NCBI GenBank assembly: GCA_916700875.1
Contig: CAKAKS010000067.1
Span: 7,901,591 to 7,965,590, forward strand
From: Sebastes aleutianus
Lineage: Eukaryota; Chordata; Actinopteri; Perciformes; Sebastidae
DNA length: 64,000 bases
Direction: 5' to 3'
In this document: positions 28,101 to 41,771 of the stretch, piece after piece
Layout: each line of letters begins with the position of its first letter
Position numbering within the stretch: the first letter of the stretch is position 1
Notes under the pieces: model-generated
What the model was told of the DNA's origin: nothing
The model's input: only the letters and a program-made list of their open reading frames with translations
The model's database searches: none
Position numbers and translations under genes: made by a program

Positions 28101-29371
28101 TTTTAAATGTATAGTTGTGAATGTGCAGATCATCTACCACCTGTCAGGGGGCGCTGCAGCACCCTCCGCACCCCTACTTCCCACGGACTTGTCCGGCGTG
28201 ACTCGCCGCCTCTGGAAACTCTAGAAACTTTTCAACTAACCGTTGTCAATCCAAATTAAAGACAGATTTAGCAGCTGCATGGCTTATTTCTTGCATAAAA
28301 TGTTTTCAGAAACACATTTCGGTGAACTATTTTCATTATATAAGAGAAGAAAGTTCCCAAACGAGCTGCCATATTGGTTCCGGTTAGAAAGCATGGAGCA
28401 GCAGCCCACGAGCAAAGAATGTATATTGATACTCTTTGCCACGAGGGAAATGTTATTATGTTAATTTGAGGAACCTCGGTTCACACCAATCTGATGTTTC
28501 ATCTGCTGTCATGTTTTGTCTCTTGCGTCATGATTTACTCACCAAGTCTGTTACCATTGCATGTTGTTGCATCTTGTTTTAATCAATGTTGTGTATTTTT
28601 GTTCAGAATTTCCTCCATTTCCACTCAGTTTTTTTAATGTGGACTGAAACGCTTATTCACATTAGGGCTGCACAATTATTGGAAATTAATCGTGATCACG
28701 ATTTTGGCTTCCCACAATTAAATGAACATGATTGACTGCGATATTAAGCGACGTACATGAAACCTGCCTTGGCGGAGGTCTGCGATCTTCGAGTGCACTT
28801 CTAGTTTAAATGGGAAATTGCAATAAAGACATTGTCCCTAAAATCTATGAATAATTGTGATCTCAATATTGATAAAAAATAATCATGATTATCATTGTTG
28901 CCATAATTGTGCAGCCCTAAGTCACATCTGAAACATAAAAACGAGACACTGCTCTTTTTGTAAGGGGCCACAAGCCAGAAGGTTTAGTAACCACTGATTT
29001 AATCTATAATGGTGAGTTATATTTTATAAGCTTTTTATAAGCTTGTCATGTTTTTGTAAAATCTTAGTCAATAAAGTAAATAATTACAGCTGTCAGATAA
29101 TTGTAGAGGAGTAAATGGTAAAATATTTCCCTCTGAAATGTAGTAGAGTGAAGTATGAAGTTCTTTAAAACTGGACTTAAGTAGTATTTAAATACATGTA
29201 ATCAGTTACTTTCCACCACTGATTACTATACTATAGACACAAGTACTAAGAGATTGAAAGACTCACTCAGGCGTCCCGCTTGCAAATATGAAATCTGTCG
29301 CTTCCCCGGAGATTCATTCGGCTTGACGAGTGTTGTCACTGACAGCTGGTGTTTTATACACACTCACACTC

Positions 29372-29407
<36 letters not shown>

Positions 29408-32400
29408 CTTTTGGTTACTGTCTCTCATTATCCTCTACTCCAGCACATAATGGACAAACTCCAACTGGAATATTTAGTATTGAAAATGTTTTCAGAAGGA
29501 AGCAGAGTTTTCCTCCACATGGGGACTGTAGTATCGGCGATGTATTATTGATGTCTTCTTTTTGTTTTTCTTGGGCTTGTTGTTATATTGCGAGAACACA
29601 ACAGTAATTGCTCCTTTGGGATTTATCTCAACGGGATTTATTACACTCGCACTCCAAGATTTAACAGCCGGTCTCCAGTCTGGAAGAAGAAGTTTCTAGC
29701 GTTGGTGTGAAAATTGCCTGTTTGCCCTTGTTCACAAATAACAAACTTGTCATCTCGAGTTTGACGGTTAACAGTTCGCCTGAGTTCCATATTCAAATTT
29801 CCTCCCGCTAACCCTACGCGTGCATATATTCGCCTTCACGCTTGGATTATACTGCACCTTTTATCTTTCAGTTTCATTTTCAACTCGCTGCATCTTGTGT
29901 AGAAAGGACTTTTGCAGTGCAGGGGGCGGACGTGATGTGAACGTGAAATAGTGGCGCACACCTTGTGCTCAGTCCTCCGAGTCATTACTCTCACCAGACT
30001 TCTCTTAACAAGATCATCTTCTCGTTATCGATTCAGCCCACTGTTTACCGCGCCGCGCCGGGCGACAGCCATGACCCATCAGTCCCAACAACTGATCCGA
30101 GAGGATTATGGGAACATATCAGCCCACCGCATCAATATAAACGGTGTGATGATGAAGGCGGCCGCGATCGCTCACTTGTGAAAAATCTCCCTCCGACGTC
30201 AAGGTGTCTGGACTGCGCTCGGGAGGAGAAACCCTGCAGATGTTTTAATGATGTTTGCGATGCCGCCACTTTGCGCTCGCATAATGACCTTATCAGCTAT
30301 CGTGACTTCGGTGCGACTGTGAAGCGAGCGTGCGTTTCTAACTTTTCCGTCATCAAAGGATGCCCCTGAAATCCCTCTTATGCGTCTCTGAAGGCCCTGG
30401 CCTACATTTCTTGGTCTCCAAAGTGCTTCTTTCTCTGACAGCCACTCCTTTTTCTTGTTCCTCTTTTTCATCTATCAGATTGCCTTTCATTTTCCTCCCC
30501 TCCTCAGCCCGCCTCTGTCTGTCACGTCCCCTCTCTCTCTCTCTTTGTCTTTCTGCCTCCCTCTCTCTTCCTAATGTCCCTCTGTCATTTCCTCCTGGCT
30601 TTTTCCTCCTCCATCTTCTCCTCTCGCCACCTCCTGCTGCAATTTCAGAGCAAAAAAAGACGAGCGAGGGAGGGAGCGATTCTTTGACCTGGTAAATTGC
30701 ACCTCGTCTTTTGTATTCATGCCAAAGCAATCATTCCTACAGGGATGTGTCTGTGTGGTCCTCGCAGCAGTAGCTCTCTCCTCCTCTATCTGGGTGGAGG
30801 TTACAGGGACAAACTGTGGCTGCACCATTGTGCAGTCTGCACTGGCGGGTTAGCAGGCTGATATGGAGCCAATTAAGGCAAAGGAGAGTGTTGTAACAAC
30901 GCGCAACCCGATTGTCTACACACTCCCACTGGCTTGACACGTCGGGCTGCCTGGGTCCGGTCTCTCCAGCAGCTCATACTAATAGAAACTCCCAGCAAGC
31001 GTTTCTCCTCTCCGGGTCAACCGCACCGGACAAAGTGGGGAAGAAGAGGAGGACGAGGTGGAGGTTTCTGTTTTATCTCGGAGAAAAGAGAAAGAAACAA
31101 GCATTCTGCATTCTTCTTTTCACCTTCTCTGCACAGGTGGTGAGGAGAGTTAAGGTTTAATGACACCGAGTGTTGCCTTCAGGGCAGAGTCGAGCTGTCC
31201 GTCTATTTGATGATCTGCAGAGTTGTTTGCTGTTTGGGATACAAGGGCATTGTAGATTAGGGGGTAGAGTGTGAGACAGGAAAGATGCTGTGCATTCAGT
31301 GTGGGTGGACACACACACAACAATAGCAACACCTGTGTAATAAATAATAAAATGCAGCCCAGTATGATACATGTTTTAGCACTGTGGTCAAGTTTTGATG
31401 AGGCAGTGTCACAGAGATGATGCTACAACTTTGTAGTCAACTTTGGAGACATTGATTGAGGTGTTCTTGGATTTTTACTATATTCTATATGTGTTGTTGT
31501 GTCAACCTCCTGCACATAATATCCAAAAGTTCAGGACTTTTTTTTGGCCCCAAGGGGCAATTGGTTTTGTCGCAGTAGCAGCAACAACAACAACAACAAC
31601 ATCTCATCACAATAAGACAATATACACATACTGTACATCCCCACATACTAAAACACAAAAAAAAGGTGAAACCTTGAAGTACAATAATGTTAAAAGAGTT
31701 ACAATATTGCCATATAAGATAATGAAAAGAACAGGCATGGGTGGATGTGCTGATACTACCTATACTTTACAGAGTTGAGCAGTGAAATGGCCGAGGGTAT
31801 GAAAGACAGCAGTTCCCAACATTTTTTGGACCTCTTTATATATCTTCTTGTGAGCTCTCGTCATTGGTAGGACTGTCCTCGACCAAAGAAATTCTTAGTT
31901 GACTAACTCTCATAAGATTTTGTCGACTAATCGACAAATGGATTGCTTTAATGGACAGATCTGTAAAACAGAGTTTCTCCACAAATCACACAAAAGCACC
32001 ACTTTAAATCTTGTGTTAACCAGAGATGTGCTCATAAGTTTTCATAAGCGGGGGATGGATAAAAGGCTGAGATTAGAGTATCGAAGTGTTCGACAGGTCG
32101 AAAATGGAACAAGAAGATCAGCAATGTAACTGGGGGCGAGGTCATGCAGTGCCTTATATGTAATTAGCAAGATCTTAAAGTTGATTCTGAATTTTACAGG
32201 GAGCCAATGGAGGGATGCCAGAACAGGGGTGATGTGAGACCGACGGCTAGTTCTGGTTAATAACCTGGCCGCTGCATTTTGAACCACCTGAAGGCAATTT
32301 AAAGCAGATTGACTGAGGCAGGTGTAGAGGGAATTACAATAGTCTAGACGGGAGAATATGAAAGTGTGAATTAATAGTTCAAGATCCGTGGAGGAAAAGA

Positions 32401-34749
32401 TGCATCTGATTTTTGCAATGTTTCTTAGCTGGAGAAAGCAGGTCTGGACAAGTTTAGTGACATGATGGTCAAAAGTCATATTCCGGTCAAAGATGATACC
32501 AAGATTCTTAGCTGTAGGACTGATATTGGATTGAAGCGGGCCAATAAAATTATGAACTGCTGTAGCAAAATTGTCTGGTCCTATTAAAACAATGTCTGTT
32601 TTGTCAGGGTTTAAGTGGAGAAAGTTGAGAGACATCCAGTCTTTGGTTGCTGCTAAGCAGTCATGGAGGGAGGGCAGCTGATTGAGGTTATTGGTTTTGG
32701 CTGAAAAATAGATCCGAGTGTCCTCCGCATAACAATGATATGACACGTCATGAAAGCTGCTGAACAAATGACCCAGAGGAAGCATATACAGCGAGAAGAG
32801 GATCAGTCCAAGAAACTAAGAGGGGGCAGCCCTCGTCAAAAGTTGCATGTCTCTAAAGTTGTGAGCAGTTTAATCGACATCTACACTTCTCCGATTATTT
32901 CACTTGACTCGTTATTAGAGCCCAAGAAGTAAAACTCGATTATTTTGCTTGAAAAGATGTAAATATTAGAGAAAAGCTAGAAAAGTTATTATATAAACTT
33001 ATTTGTTTGTATCAGAACTTTTTTGTCTTATTTCCTACCTGGGCAATCCTCTCATGAAGCCTTGTAGGGGTCATGGCCCCCATGCTGGAAAGTTTTTTCT
33101 CAGGTAAACGGTAGCCATGTTTCCATTCACCTATTGTTATGGGCAGTATCGCATTAGAAAAGCTGTATGGAAATGGCAAAGCCATTTGCGCTCGCTTGAG
33201 CTTGTTTTTGCTTGTCTTCGTCTTCGGATAATATGAAACATGGTCAATACTAGCTGACATGAAAGAACAATTAAAACGTGCCCACTTGAAACAAATTCCT
33301 GAACTCTCCATTTTTCTCTAGTAGATGGTTAGACGGCCAAGCCGACTTATTTTGTTTCCGGTTCACAACATCTTCTTCTTCTACTCTGTTTACTGGCAGA
33401 TTACAGACACTTTTAGCCTATAGCACCAACTGCTATGGCAAAGTCAAGTCCAACAGGCAACAACAGCTGTCAGTGTGTCAGTGTGCTGACTTGACTATGA
33501 CTTGCCCCAAACTGCATGTGATTATCACAAAGTGGGCATGTCTGTAAAGGGGAGACTCGTGGGTACCCATAGAACCCATTTTCATTCACATATCTGGAGG
33601 TCAGAGGTCAAGGGACCCCTTTGAAAATGGCCATGACAGTTTTTCCTCACCAAAATTTTGCGTAAGTTTGGAGTGTTATTTAGCCTCCTTCATGAAAAGC
33701 TAGTATGACATTGTTGGTACCAATGGATAGTACCAAATCTAGTTTTATATGATGCCAATATCTTCACTCTAGCTTTAAAAGAGCCCGCTACAACCTAAAC
33801 CTAAAATTGCAAGATGCATTAGTTCGTTAAAGAAGTTAGTGGTGTTTAACAAACACAAATGGCCTAGTTTTTGTCCCAGACTCTCACAGCTCTACTGTCC
33901 TCTACACCGACAGTCTGGAGCCAGAGTTGGCATCTTCCCTCTTTGGTTCTTCTTCCCTTCCTGTCTATTCTTGCCGTGTCCCCTGAAATATACCTGTAGG
34001 AAAACTCCAAATGTCAAACGTTCCCAAACCAAAGTGCTATTAATCCTTAGTGTGGTTTCACTTTATTTCAACTGATAGGACAGCCAACAGTCACCTTTGG
34101 TACACTCAAAGAAAGGACACTTCATGAGAGGAAATGTGTCATTTGTTTCTCAAAGATGAATTTTATAACACTCTGTTGCTTTTGTTTAACTGATTAAAGA
34201 CTTGTCATCAATTTGTCAGTGGGAAGTCTCTACAGACGGCTCGCTGATAATAAAACAGTAACTGCTAATATGCCACTTTAGAAGTGATTCAGTTTATTTG
34301 ACACCAGGTAACCATCAATTTATCCATTAAACGCTGCGCTGCCATTGGCGGCTGCGTCGTAACTTTTTATTTGACACACCGTTTTAAAACTTTATCCTAA
34401 TCAATGTTTTTGTCTCCCACTCAGGCAGTCCTCTATTATCTGCTCTTTTTTATAAATGAACAAAAACCAGCATGAGGTTCTGCTTTATACTCGTCGGGGC
34501 TGCTGAACTGTCGCTTACATTTGGGAGTCATTACTGAATTTTTCTGGTTGTGAGTTTGATCGCAGTTTGTGTCTAGTCAACGTGCCGGGGTGTGTATTTT
34601 GTGTGTGTTTGAGACTCTGATGTCCTGTAAACTGTTGCATCCCTCTCCAACGGCCGTACACTTTTACTTTGATCACAAACATTGGCACACAGGCGCACAT
34701 TAAATCTCCACTCTGCAGAGGTCTGTGTTGAATTTCTGTCTTTCTCTGT

Positions 34750-34814
<65 letters not shown>

Positions 34815-37800
34815 GCGCGCGCAGTGAAGAACCCTCTTTACTCTCCCGCTTGCTTTGAAGATCACAGCTCGGCCGCCAATCTTTCCTCTTCTTCAAATGC
34901 TCTGGATGCTATCAACTCTTGTTTCAACCCCCCCTAGATCATCAACCATGTCACTTATCCCCCAAAAAACAACTCTCAACCTCCATCAATGATCTTTCAT
35001 TAGTCTCTTTTTAGGCCAGATGTTATTTTTTTTATTTATTCTGAAGTAGATAATTGCCCTCCATCAAAGATGTCTTCTTTTCAAGGTGCTCACAGAAAAC
35101 TCTGCCCTAATTAAGACCAGAGCAGCAGAGCAGCAGGAGCTGTCAACCTGGAGTACCGCTGCTGATCGCTGGAATCCCTAATTGCCCCTGTTTCCCCTCT
35201 CCCTTTCTCTTCCTCCTCTTCCTCCTCCTCCTCCTCCTCCCCGTCTCCATTAGTCCTCAGCAGCGCTCGATCCCCACCTCAGCTCTCGCTAATGACCGGT
35301 CAAACGTGCACGCCGGACACAAGCGGCTCCAAATAAGCCCTCCTCCATCGCAGCACTCAGTCTGTGTGTGTACTCATCAGCGCAGTAGAAGCAAGTCTGA
35401 GTCTGCTCTAAATAGAGCGCCTTTAACTCAATTCACTTTTTCTTCCTCTCTGCTGTTGCCTCCAGCTGTTGAGATTTTACTCTAATTGGTAACTGTACTT
35501 GCACCGCCCCTGACATCCGCTCCTCCTGCGCTGCTATCAACTCTAAACGCCGTTTTGTTTCTCTGTTCGTTAATTCTCCATTCATTTACTCTCGGTCTAT
35601 TTTGTTTTTTTATCCTTGCATTCCCCCTCTCTTCTTCTTCTTCTTCTTCTTCTTCTATTTCTCCGTCTCCTTCCTCTTCTTCTCCTCCTTCTTTTCCTTC
35701 TTTTCATTCTCCTCTTCTCATACATTTTGGCTCTCACAGCAGGAACCAACTTAAGAAATTAACGAATGTTTTAGGGCATTTTTGTCCCTTTTTATCAGAT
35801 TTTCAGATTGGAGAATGTGACCAATGTTGCCATGGAGGAACAAAAGCTGCATTCACAACCCAGTGAGCAACACAAGAGTAAAGTGACATAGAATTATAAA
35901 AGATACTTATATATAGGGCTGTGCAATTAATCGTATTACAATTACAGCTTTGAATGATTATGAAAACAAGATAACCGACATAAAAAGATTATTGCACCAC
36001 TTTCCGTTTTGCAATGATGCAATGAATTTTGGCGAGGAAAAACTGGCAAAGCCTTTTCCAAAAGGCGTCCCTTGACCTCTGACCTCAAGATATGTGAATG
36101 TAAATGGGTTCTCTGGGTACCCACGAGTCTCCCCTTTACAGACATGCCCACTTTATGATAATCACATGCAGTTTGGGGGCAATCATAGTCAAGTCAGCAC
36201 ACTGACACACTGACAGCTGTTGTTGCCTGTTGGGCTGCAGTTTGCCATGTTATGATTTGAGCATATTTTTATGCTAAATGCAGTACCTGTGAGGGTTTCT
36301 GGACAATATTTATCATCGTTCTGTGTTGTTAACTGATTTCCAATAATAAACATATACATACATTTGCATAAAAAAAGCAAATTTGTCCACTCCCATGTTG
36401 ATAAGAGTATTAAATACTTGAGAAATCTCCTTTTTAAGGTACATTTTGAACAGATAAATTTGCGATTAATCACGATTAACTATGGACAATCATGTGACTA
36501 ATCGCGATTAAATATTTGAATCGATGACAGCCCTAATATCTATACAATCAATGTGTTTATGATTACATTTTTTACAAAAGCACAAAGTTCATGATAGATT
36601 TAGCCTCTTGATTTTGCTCTCAAAAAGCACCAGATTGATGCATTTAACTTTAAAATGTAGGCTACAAAATTTTCCAAAGTCGATGAGTAACTGTGTTAAA
36701 TAATCGGGATCTCAATATTGACTAAAATAATTGTGATTATGATTTTTGCCATAATCAAGCAGCCCTACTTATATGTATATTGAGGTCAGCATTTCCTCCT
36801 CCTTTCTTTCTTTTTAAGAACTTACAAGCGCATTTCTGCTTCCAGCCACCATTAATTTCTGACCGTGGGTAGAAGGCTGCTCTCTGAGGAAGCTACAGAA
36901 AACAAAGGCATCTTTGACGAGCCTAAAGGTCAGGCCCCGAGGCCCGGAGGAGGCTGAAAACGCTCTGTTCTGTTGTTGCATCTGGATACAAGACAGCCAG
37001 ACAGCATCCTGCTGGGCTGCATGATTGCCGCCTCTCAGCGTTCACATTTACCGGCCATATCCTCCATTTCGCATCCTTGAAGACCTGGCATCTTCACTAA
37101 GCCCTCGCTCGATCCCCCTTCCTACTGCATTCACCCACACAAAATCAATAACAACACTCGAATGCCATTTCTCCGCTCGGAGGGGGTTATGGCTCACGTC
37201 AAGCGTAATGGTTCACTGCAGTGTAAGTATGTCTTTTCCTCGAGGGACTGAGCTGTGTTTGGGGGGAGGGAGAGGGGGGAGTCGGTTGAGGAATTAAAGC
37301 TGATTTCATGCCCCCTTAAGACCCATGTGAGTTTTAACCACCAATTATTGCGTGTGTTACCCATGGGCAACGAAGGGCTCTGAGCTCTGACTACGAAGCC
37401 AATCAGGCCTGGCTGAACTGCACGCTCTTTTCCAACTACAATCACATAGTAATAATGTGTGATTATATGAGTCATTTTATTCCTCCCTGTTGTTTAATTA
37501 CTCTTGTGCACGGCCTACAAATGCCACTCAACAATACCAGGCTTCTGACTCACACATGATGTCCAGAACAGCCTGAATAACTCTGGATACACATTTTCAT
37601 CATGTGTATTCAGTGCTTGAATCAAGTCCAGAACACGGTCTTTGGTCCCCACCCACCACGTCTCGCTCTGCTCTCAAGGATACCGCCTCCCCAGGTGGTC
37701 TGGGACTCGGGCTGCCTCTCCGTTACAACACCTTCACCATCTTCCTCAAGGTTAATCCCGGCAGCTCTGACAGCCATGTTTTCCTCGGGTCAGGAAGTCG

Positions 37801-40800
37801 GGCAGGGTGAGCGGCGGGCAGGCAGTGATGCTTCATGCAGCCCCGTGAAGGACGGGCTCAGTGGAAGCAGAGGGAGGGCTCAGATGCCGACCGGAATGAG
37901 GAAGCAGTGGAGGGCGGCCCCCGGCTGTCTGGGTTGTCGCTCCTGCAGGCGGAGCGGAGATGTGACTGGCTGTTGTCTGTCTGCGTGTTGGTGTTTTTTG
38001 TACCTTTTTATTAGGCCGATGTGGATGGATGTGTGGCTTAATGAAACCAGGGCAGGCTCCCGGTGTTTGCCACAAGTGGGACAAGGTCACCCTCTTAGGC
38101 TAGAAATCTCATTATGAAGTGAAAAACGATTTTGGCGTTCTGTGAGGCTAATAAGGGAGTAGTGAGCTTACTGGGTCCAGCAGCTCAAATGTGCAGATTT
38201 ACTGCGTTTCTCTATTGGCTATGATAGTAAAATGAATTTTGGACAAAACAAGAGATTTTAAGGGAAACGTTGATGGGCACTTTCATTATTTTCTGATATT
38301 TAGAGACCAAAAGATTAATGAACTAATCTAGAAAATAATCGACGGACTAATTAAGAATAATAGTTAGTGGCAGCTTTACAACTATCACATATTTTATCTT
38401 CATAACTTCCTCAGTAAATTAAAAACATAGATGGATCATATTTATTATCCATGTAGGGAAATTTGTTTCCAAAGCACATGTTCACTCTTCACATGAGAAA
38501 CTACATACAGCTGACTTGTGGTTATACTGCAGTTACACTGGTTGCAACGGCCTCAGTTTGAAAGTTATGTCGTACGGCAGCGGCTCACAAGGTGATGCTA
38601 AATGACTTTTATATCACTAATACTGTATGAAACCACTGAGTGGTCAAAATCTAAAGGAGACTTTCAGGACAACAGAAAAGTTTAATAATGGACACAAGTT
38701 TAGCTCACAGCTAAAACTCAGCTTTGCCTTATTGTCCCGTAATGGTCACCAATCAAAGTACAGATGTATTATCAGCAAAATTTACTTAAATTATTAACAG
38801 TAAAAGTGCTCTTTATTCAGAAAATGTCCCACGTGACAATTTTATTATTTATTTATTACAAATGAAATTACAGTTATTTTTAGTAGGAAAGTCTTTTAAT
38901 TCGAGCTGTTATTTCCTTTCTCCTATTCACATATTTTAAATCAAAGTTTTAGTCATGCTTTTGTTGCCACATCCAGAGTAAAAAATATATTGTGGACCAA
39001 GTTCAAGAGATGTAACATCTGTTACTTCTCTTGAATGCAACTTGAATACTATGTACTTTTATTTCAGTTTAGTTCAGCAGATAAACATTTAAGAAGAATG
39101 TTTTTCTTTCTCACTCACTGTGATCTGAGATAAAAACATTAGTGTGCGATTGTTGGACTATCGTCTCTGTTCCCTTCACTGTGTAGATGATTCATAGGCC
39201 ATATGTTCCATTTAACCTGATTAGTGTTGTGATTGGATGTTACCATTTCAGAGTTATACAGATAAAAAAAAAAAAGATGAGGGAGAGGAAAGAAAAAAAA
39301 AATCAAAGTTCAGCTTCACAAATCTGTTTTCAGTTTTTTGACTTTTCTCTTATCTTTCCTTTTGTTGTGAAATATTGGATAATTTTACCTCTTTGGGCCT
39401 AAAACTGCTTAAATGAAAACATGTGAGATGTTTAGAGGTTAAATGTCCCTTGGATAGAATTGCAACTTATAGACCTCTGAAACGAGATACGGGCTCACAA
39501 ACTTAAAAGTTTTGCATCCACTGGTTAAATCTTTAACAATGTTTTGTATTTTATTACCTTATCATGTTTTTTTTTTTTTATAGACAACCTTAATCTGAAA
39601 AGTAACAAGTAACAATAGCTGTCAAATGAATGTAGTGGGGTAGAAGCATAATGTAGCATAAATTGTAAATATGCAAGTACTGTAAAGTACAAGAACCTCA
39701 AAATTGTACTTAAAGGATCAGTGTGTAGGATCTGGCAGTATCTAGTGGTGAGGTTGCAGATTGCAGCCAACTGAAGCCTCTCCTGTGTGCCAAAGCGTGT
39801 TGGAGAGCCACGGTGGCCGATGTGAAAACACAAATGTCCCTCTCTAGAGCCATTTGTTGTAAGAGTAGGTCATCTGGAGCAGAGCCAGTGCATAGAGTGT
39901 GTGTGTGTGTGTACGTGGGAAGTGAGTGGTGAAGCAAGAGAGAGAGAGCAGCGGCAATGGGAGTGAAAAACGTTATCGACTACTGCCGGAAAAGTTAAGT
40001 GTCCGTTCTGGGCTACTGTAGAAGCATGGCGATGCAACATGGTGGATCCGTGAAGAGGACCCGCTCCCTATGTAGATATAAACGGCTCATTCTAAGGTAT
40101 CGAAAACACGATTGATATTTTCAGGTGATAAATTGCTGAAGAAAACGTACGTATTAATATTATATTCCATTTCTGCCAATAGATCCTACTAAATGTTACA
40201 CCAGCTACCTTTAACTCCCTAATCAGCTTTTTGTTAATGACTTCTAACCCAACTACACTTAATTTGTAGAAGAAAGGTGCACTCATGTTGATTGATTGTG
40301 ACTTGAACAATGGAATAAACTCCTTGAGTGGTTTAATATTCTGTTAGATTGTCTCAAAAATAAAGACGGCTTCTCGGAAAAGTCAGAGTGCAGCTTTACT
40401 GTTTTCTGACTATAAGAGAAGAAGGCACAGCAGAGAAATTAGTGTTTTAGTAGAAACCTGAAAAACATTTCCATTTGTCTTCTTTCTCGTGTCTATTTTT
40501 ATGCCTCCAGTAAGACCAAAATAGCCTAATGTTAATCAGAATATAATTAAGTTTGGATATTCACTTGGGTTACATTACTGATTGCAGCTTTGATCAGGTG
40601 ATGTAAAGGGACACATTTAAAGAACCTTAACAGTCGGAGTTTAGACGCAGTTAATCCTTTAATTATGATCAAAAGTATTTTGTTGTGTTTGAAATCGCCG
40701 GCTTTGTTCTTTCTAATGCATTAATGATAGATGTGTTTTGAAATATGAACCATTTATCCCATTAATCATTGAGTGGGGCACAATTTCCACTGGAGTTTTG

Positions 40801-41727
40801 TCGAGGATAAATTGAATGAAATTTACAGTTTTTCAGGAGTCATGAGTTGCTCGCAGCCAGTTCTGAGGTAAACTACAGTTTACTTTGACTCAATCGCCTC
40901 AACCCAGACCACCGTATTTGGATGGGTCACGTAATTCCGGCTGAAATGGAGAGCCTTGTCCAGACCATCCAGCCGATTTCTCGGTAATAGCCTGACCGAG
41001 CTCCCTGAAGAGGCCAATTTTGGCCAGCAAGGCCCACTTAAATTCTCCGTGAGACAGAGGAAGAGAGAATAGCGTCTGTGGAGCCACTTAAAAGCCCCTG
41101 GGTGAAAATGGGATTTCTGACCTGCTCCACTGGTGCTGCAGCTCTACAGCCAGATTGGCTGTCAAGGCGCTGCCAGGTGGGAGAGGGGAAGGGTGAGGGG
41201 CGAGAGGAAAAATGGATGGATGCTACTGCTGGTGATGGTGTAGACCGCTAGGACCTCATTAGCTCAACGTTTCATCAAACACTATGGCACCGGGGTGGCT
41301 CTCTCTGCCGCCATATATCTCTTTCTCTTTCGCCATCTTTTCTTCTTCCGTGTTTTCATCACTTTTCTTCTCTCCTCCCCACCTCCCTCTCTGTATCTCT
41401 GTTCTCCCCCTGCTCCTCAAGGTCTCATTAACCAGATGAGGCTGTTCAGCTGCTAATCTGCCACTAAGTCAAAGTCAGCAGATGAGGATGATAATGACAC
41501 ATTTCCCCTCCTCACACACACACATCCAGCTATAATCATTTGTTCTTGTTAATGCCGTGAAAATGTAAATTTGTTATGGCCATAAGAATGTAAATAACCA
41601 TCATATTTCTGCTGGGGAGAGATTTCAGGATGCATTAGAGGGCTCTGCAGGGCCTGGTTTGCATATCATTCCTTTTCAGTGTAGGGGGGAAATCACAGAC
41701 ACACCTACATGCACGCATGTGTAGAAG

Positions 41728-41771
<44 letters not shown>

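Larger units (their letters stand above)
27566..29221 (+). mobile_element. hAT element, CAGTGGTGGAA family, outermost layer of a three-level nest
   Basis: Starts CAGTGGTGGAAGATG and ends TTACTTTCCACCACTG, inverted to each other. Body blocks aagtaaaagtacat, gtactcattctgcagaaaaa, gtaactggtcgagggggagc and, after the insertion, cagctgtcagataattg match other family members. Interrupted from 27877 to 28996 by another element. A clean target duplication is no longer visible. Confidence 0.8.
33897..35913. other. Intron 2 stretch with microsatellites and C/T-rich tracts
   Basis: Includes the long CA-CG repeat at 34752-34822, a (TCC)n-like tract at about 35203-35240 and (TTC)n at 35631-35656. No coding sequence. 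Confidence 0.6.

Noticed and set aside
30353..30730. Arg/Glu-rich open frames on the minus strand
   Set aside because: Direct translation of a C/T-rich low-complexity tract.
34515..34937. Open frames with poly-(Cys-Val) or poly-(His-Thr)
   Set aside because: Translations of the CA microsatellite.
37602..38117. 171-codon open frame, + strand
   Set aside because: No domain, and overlapping frames are equally open in GC-rich DNA. No splice or start evidence.
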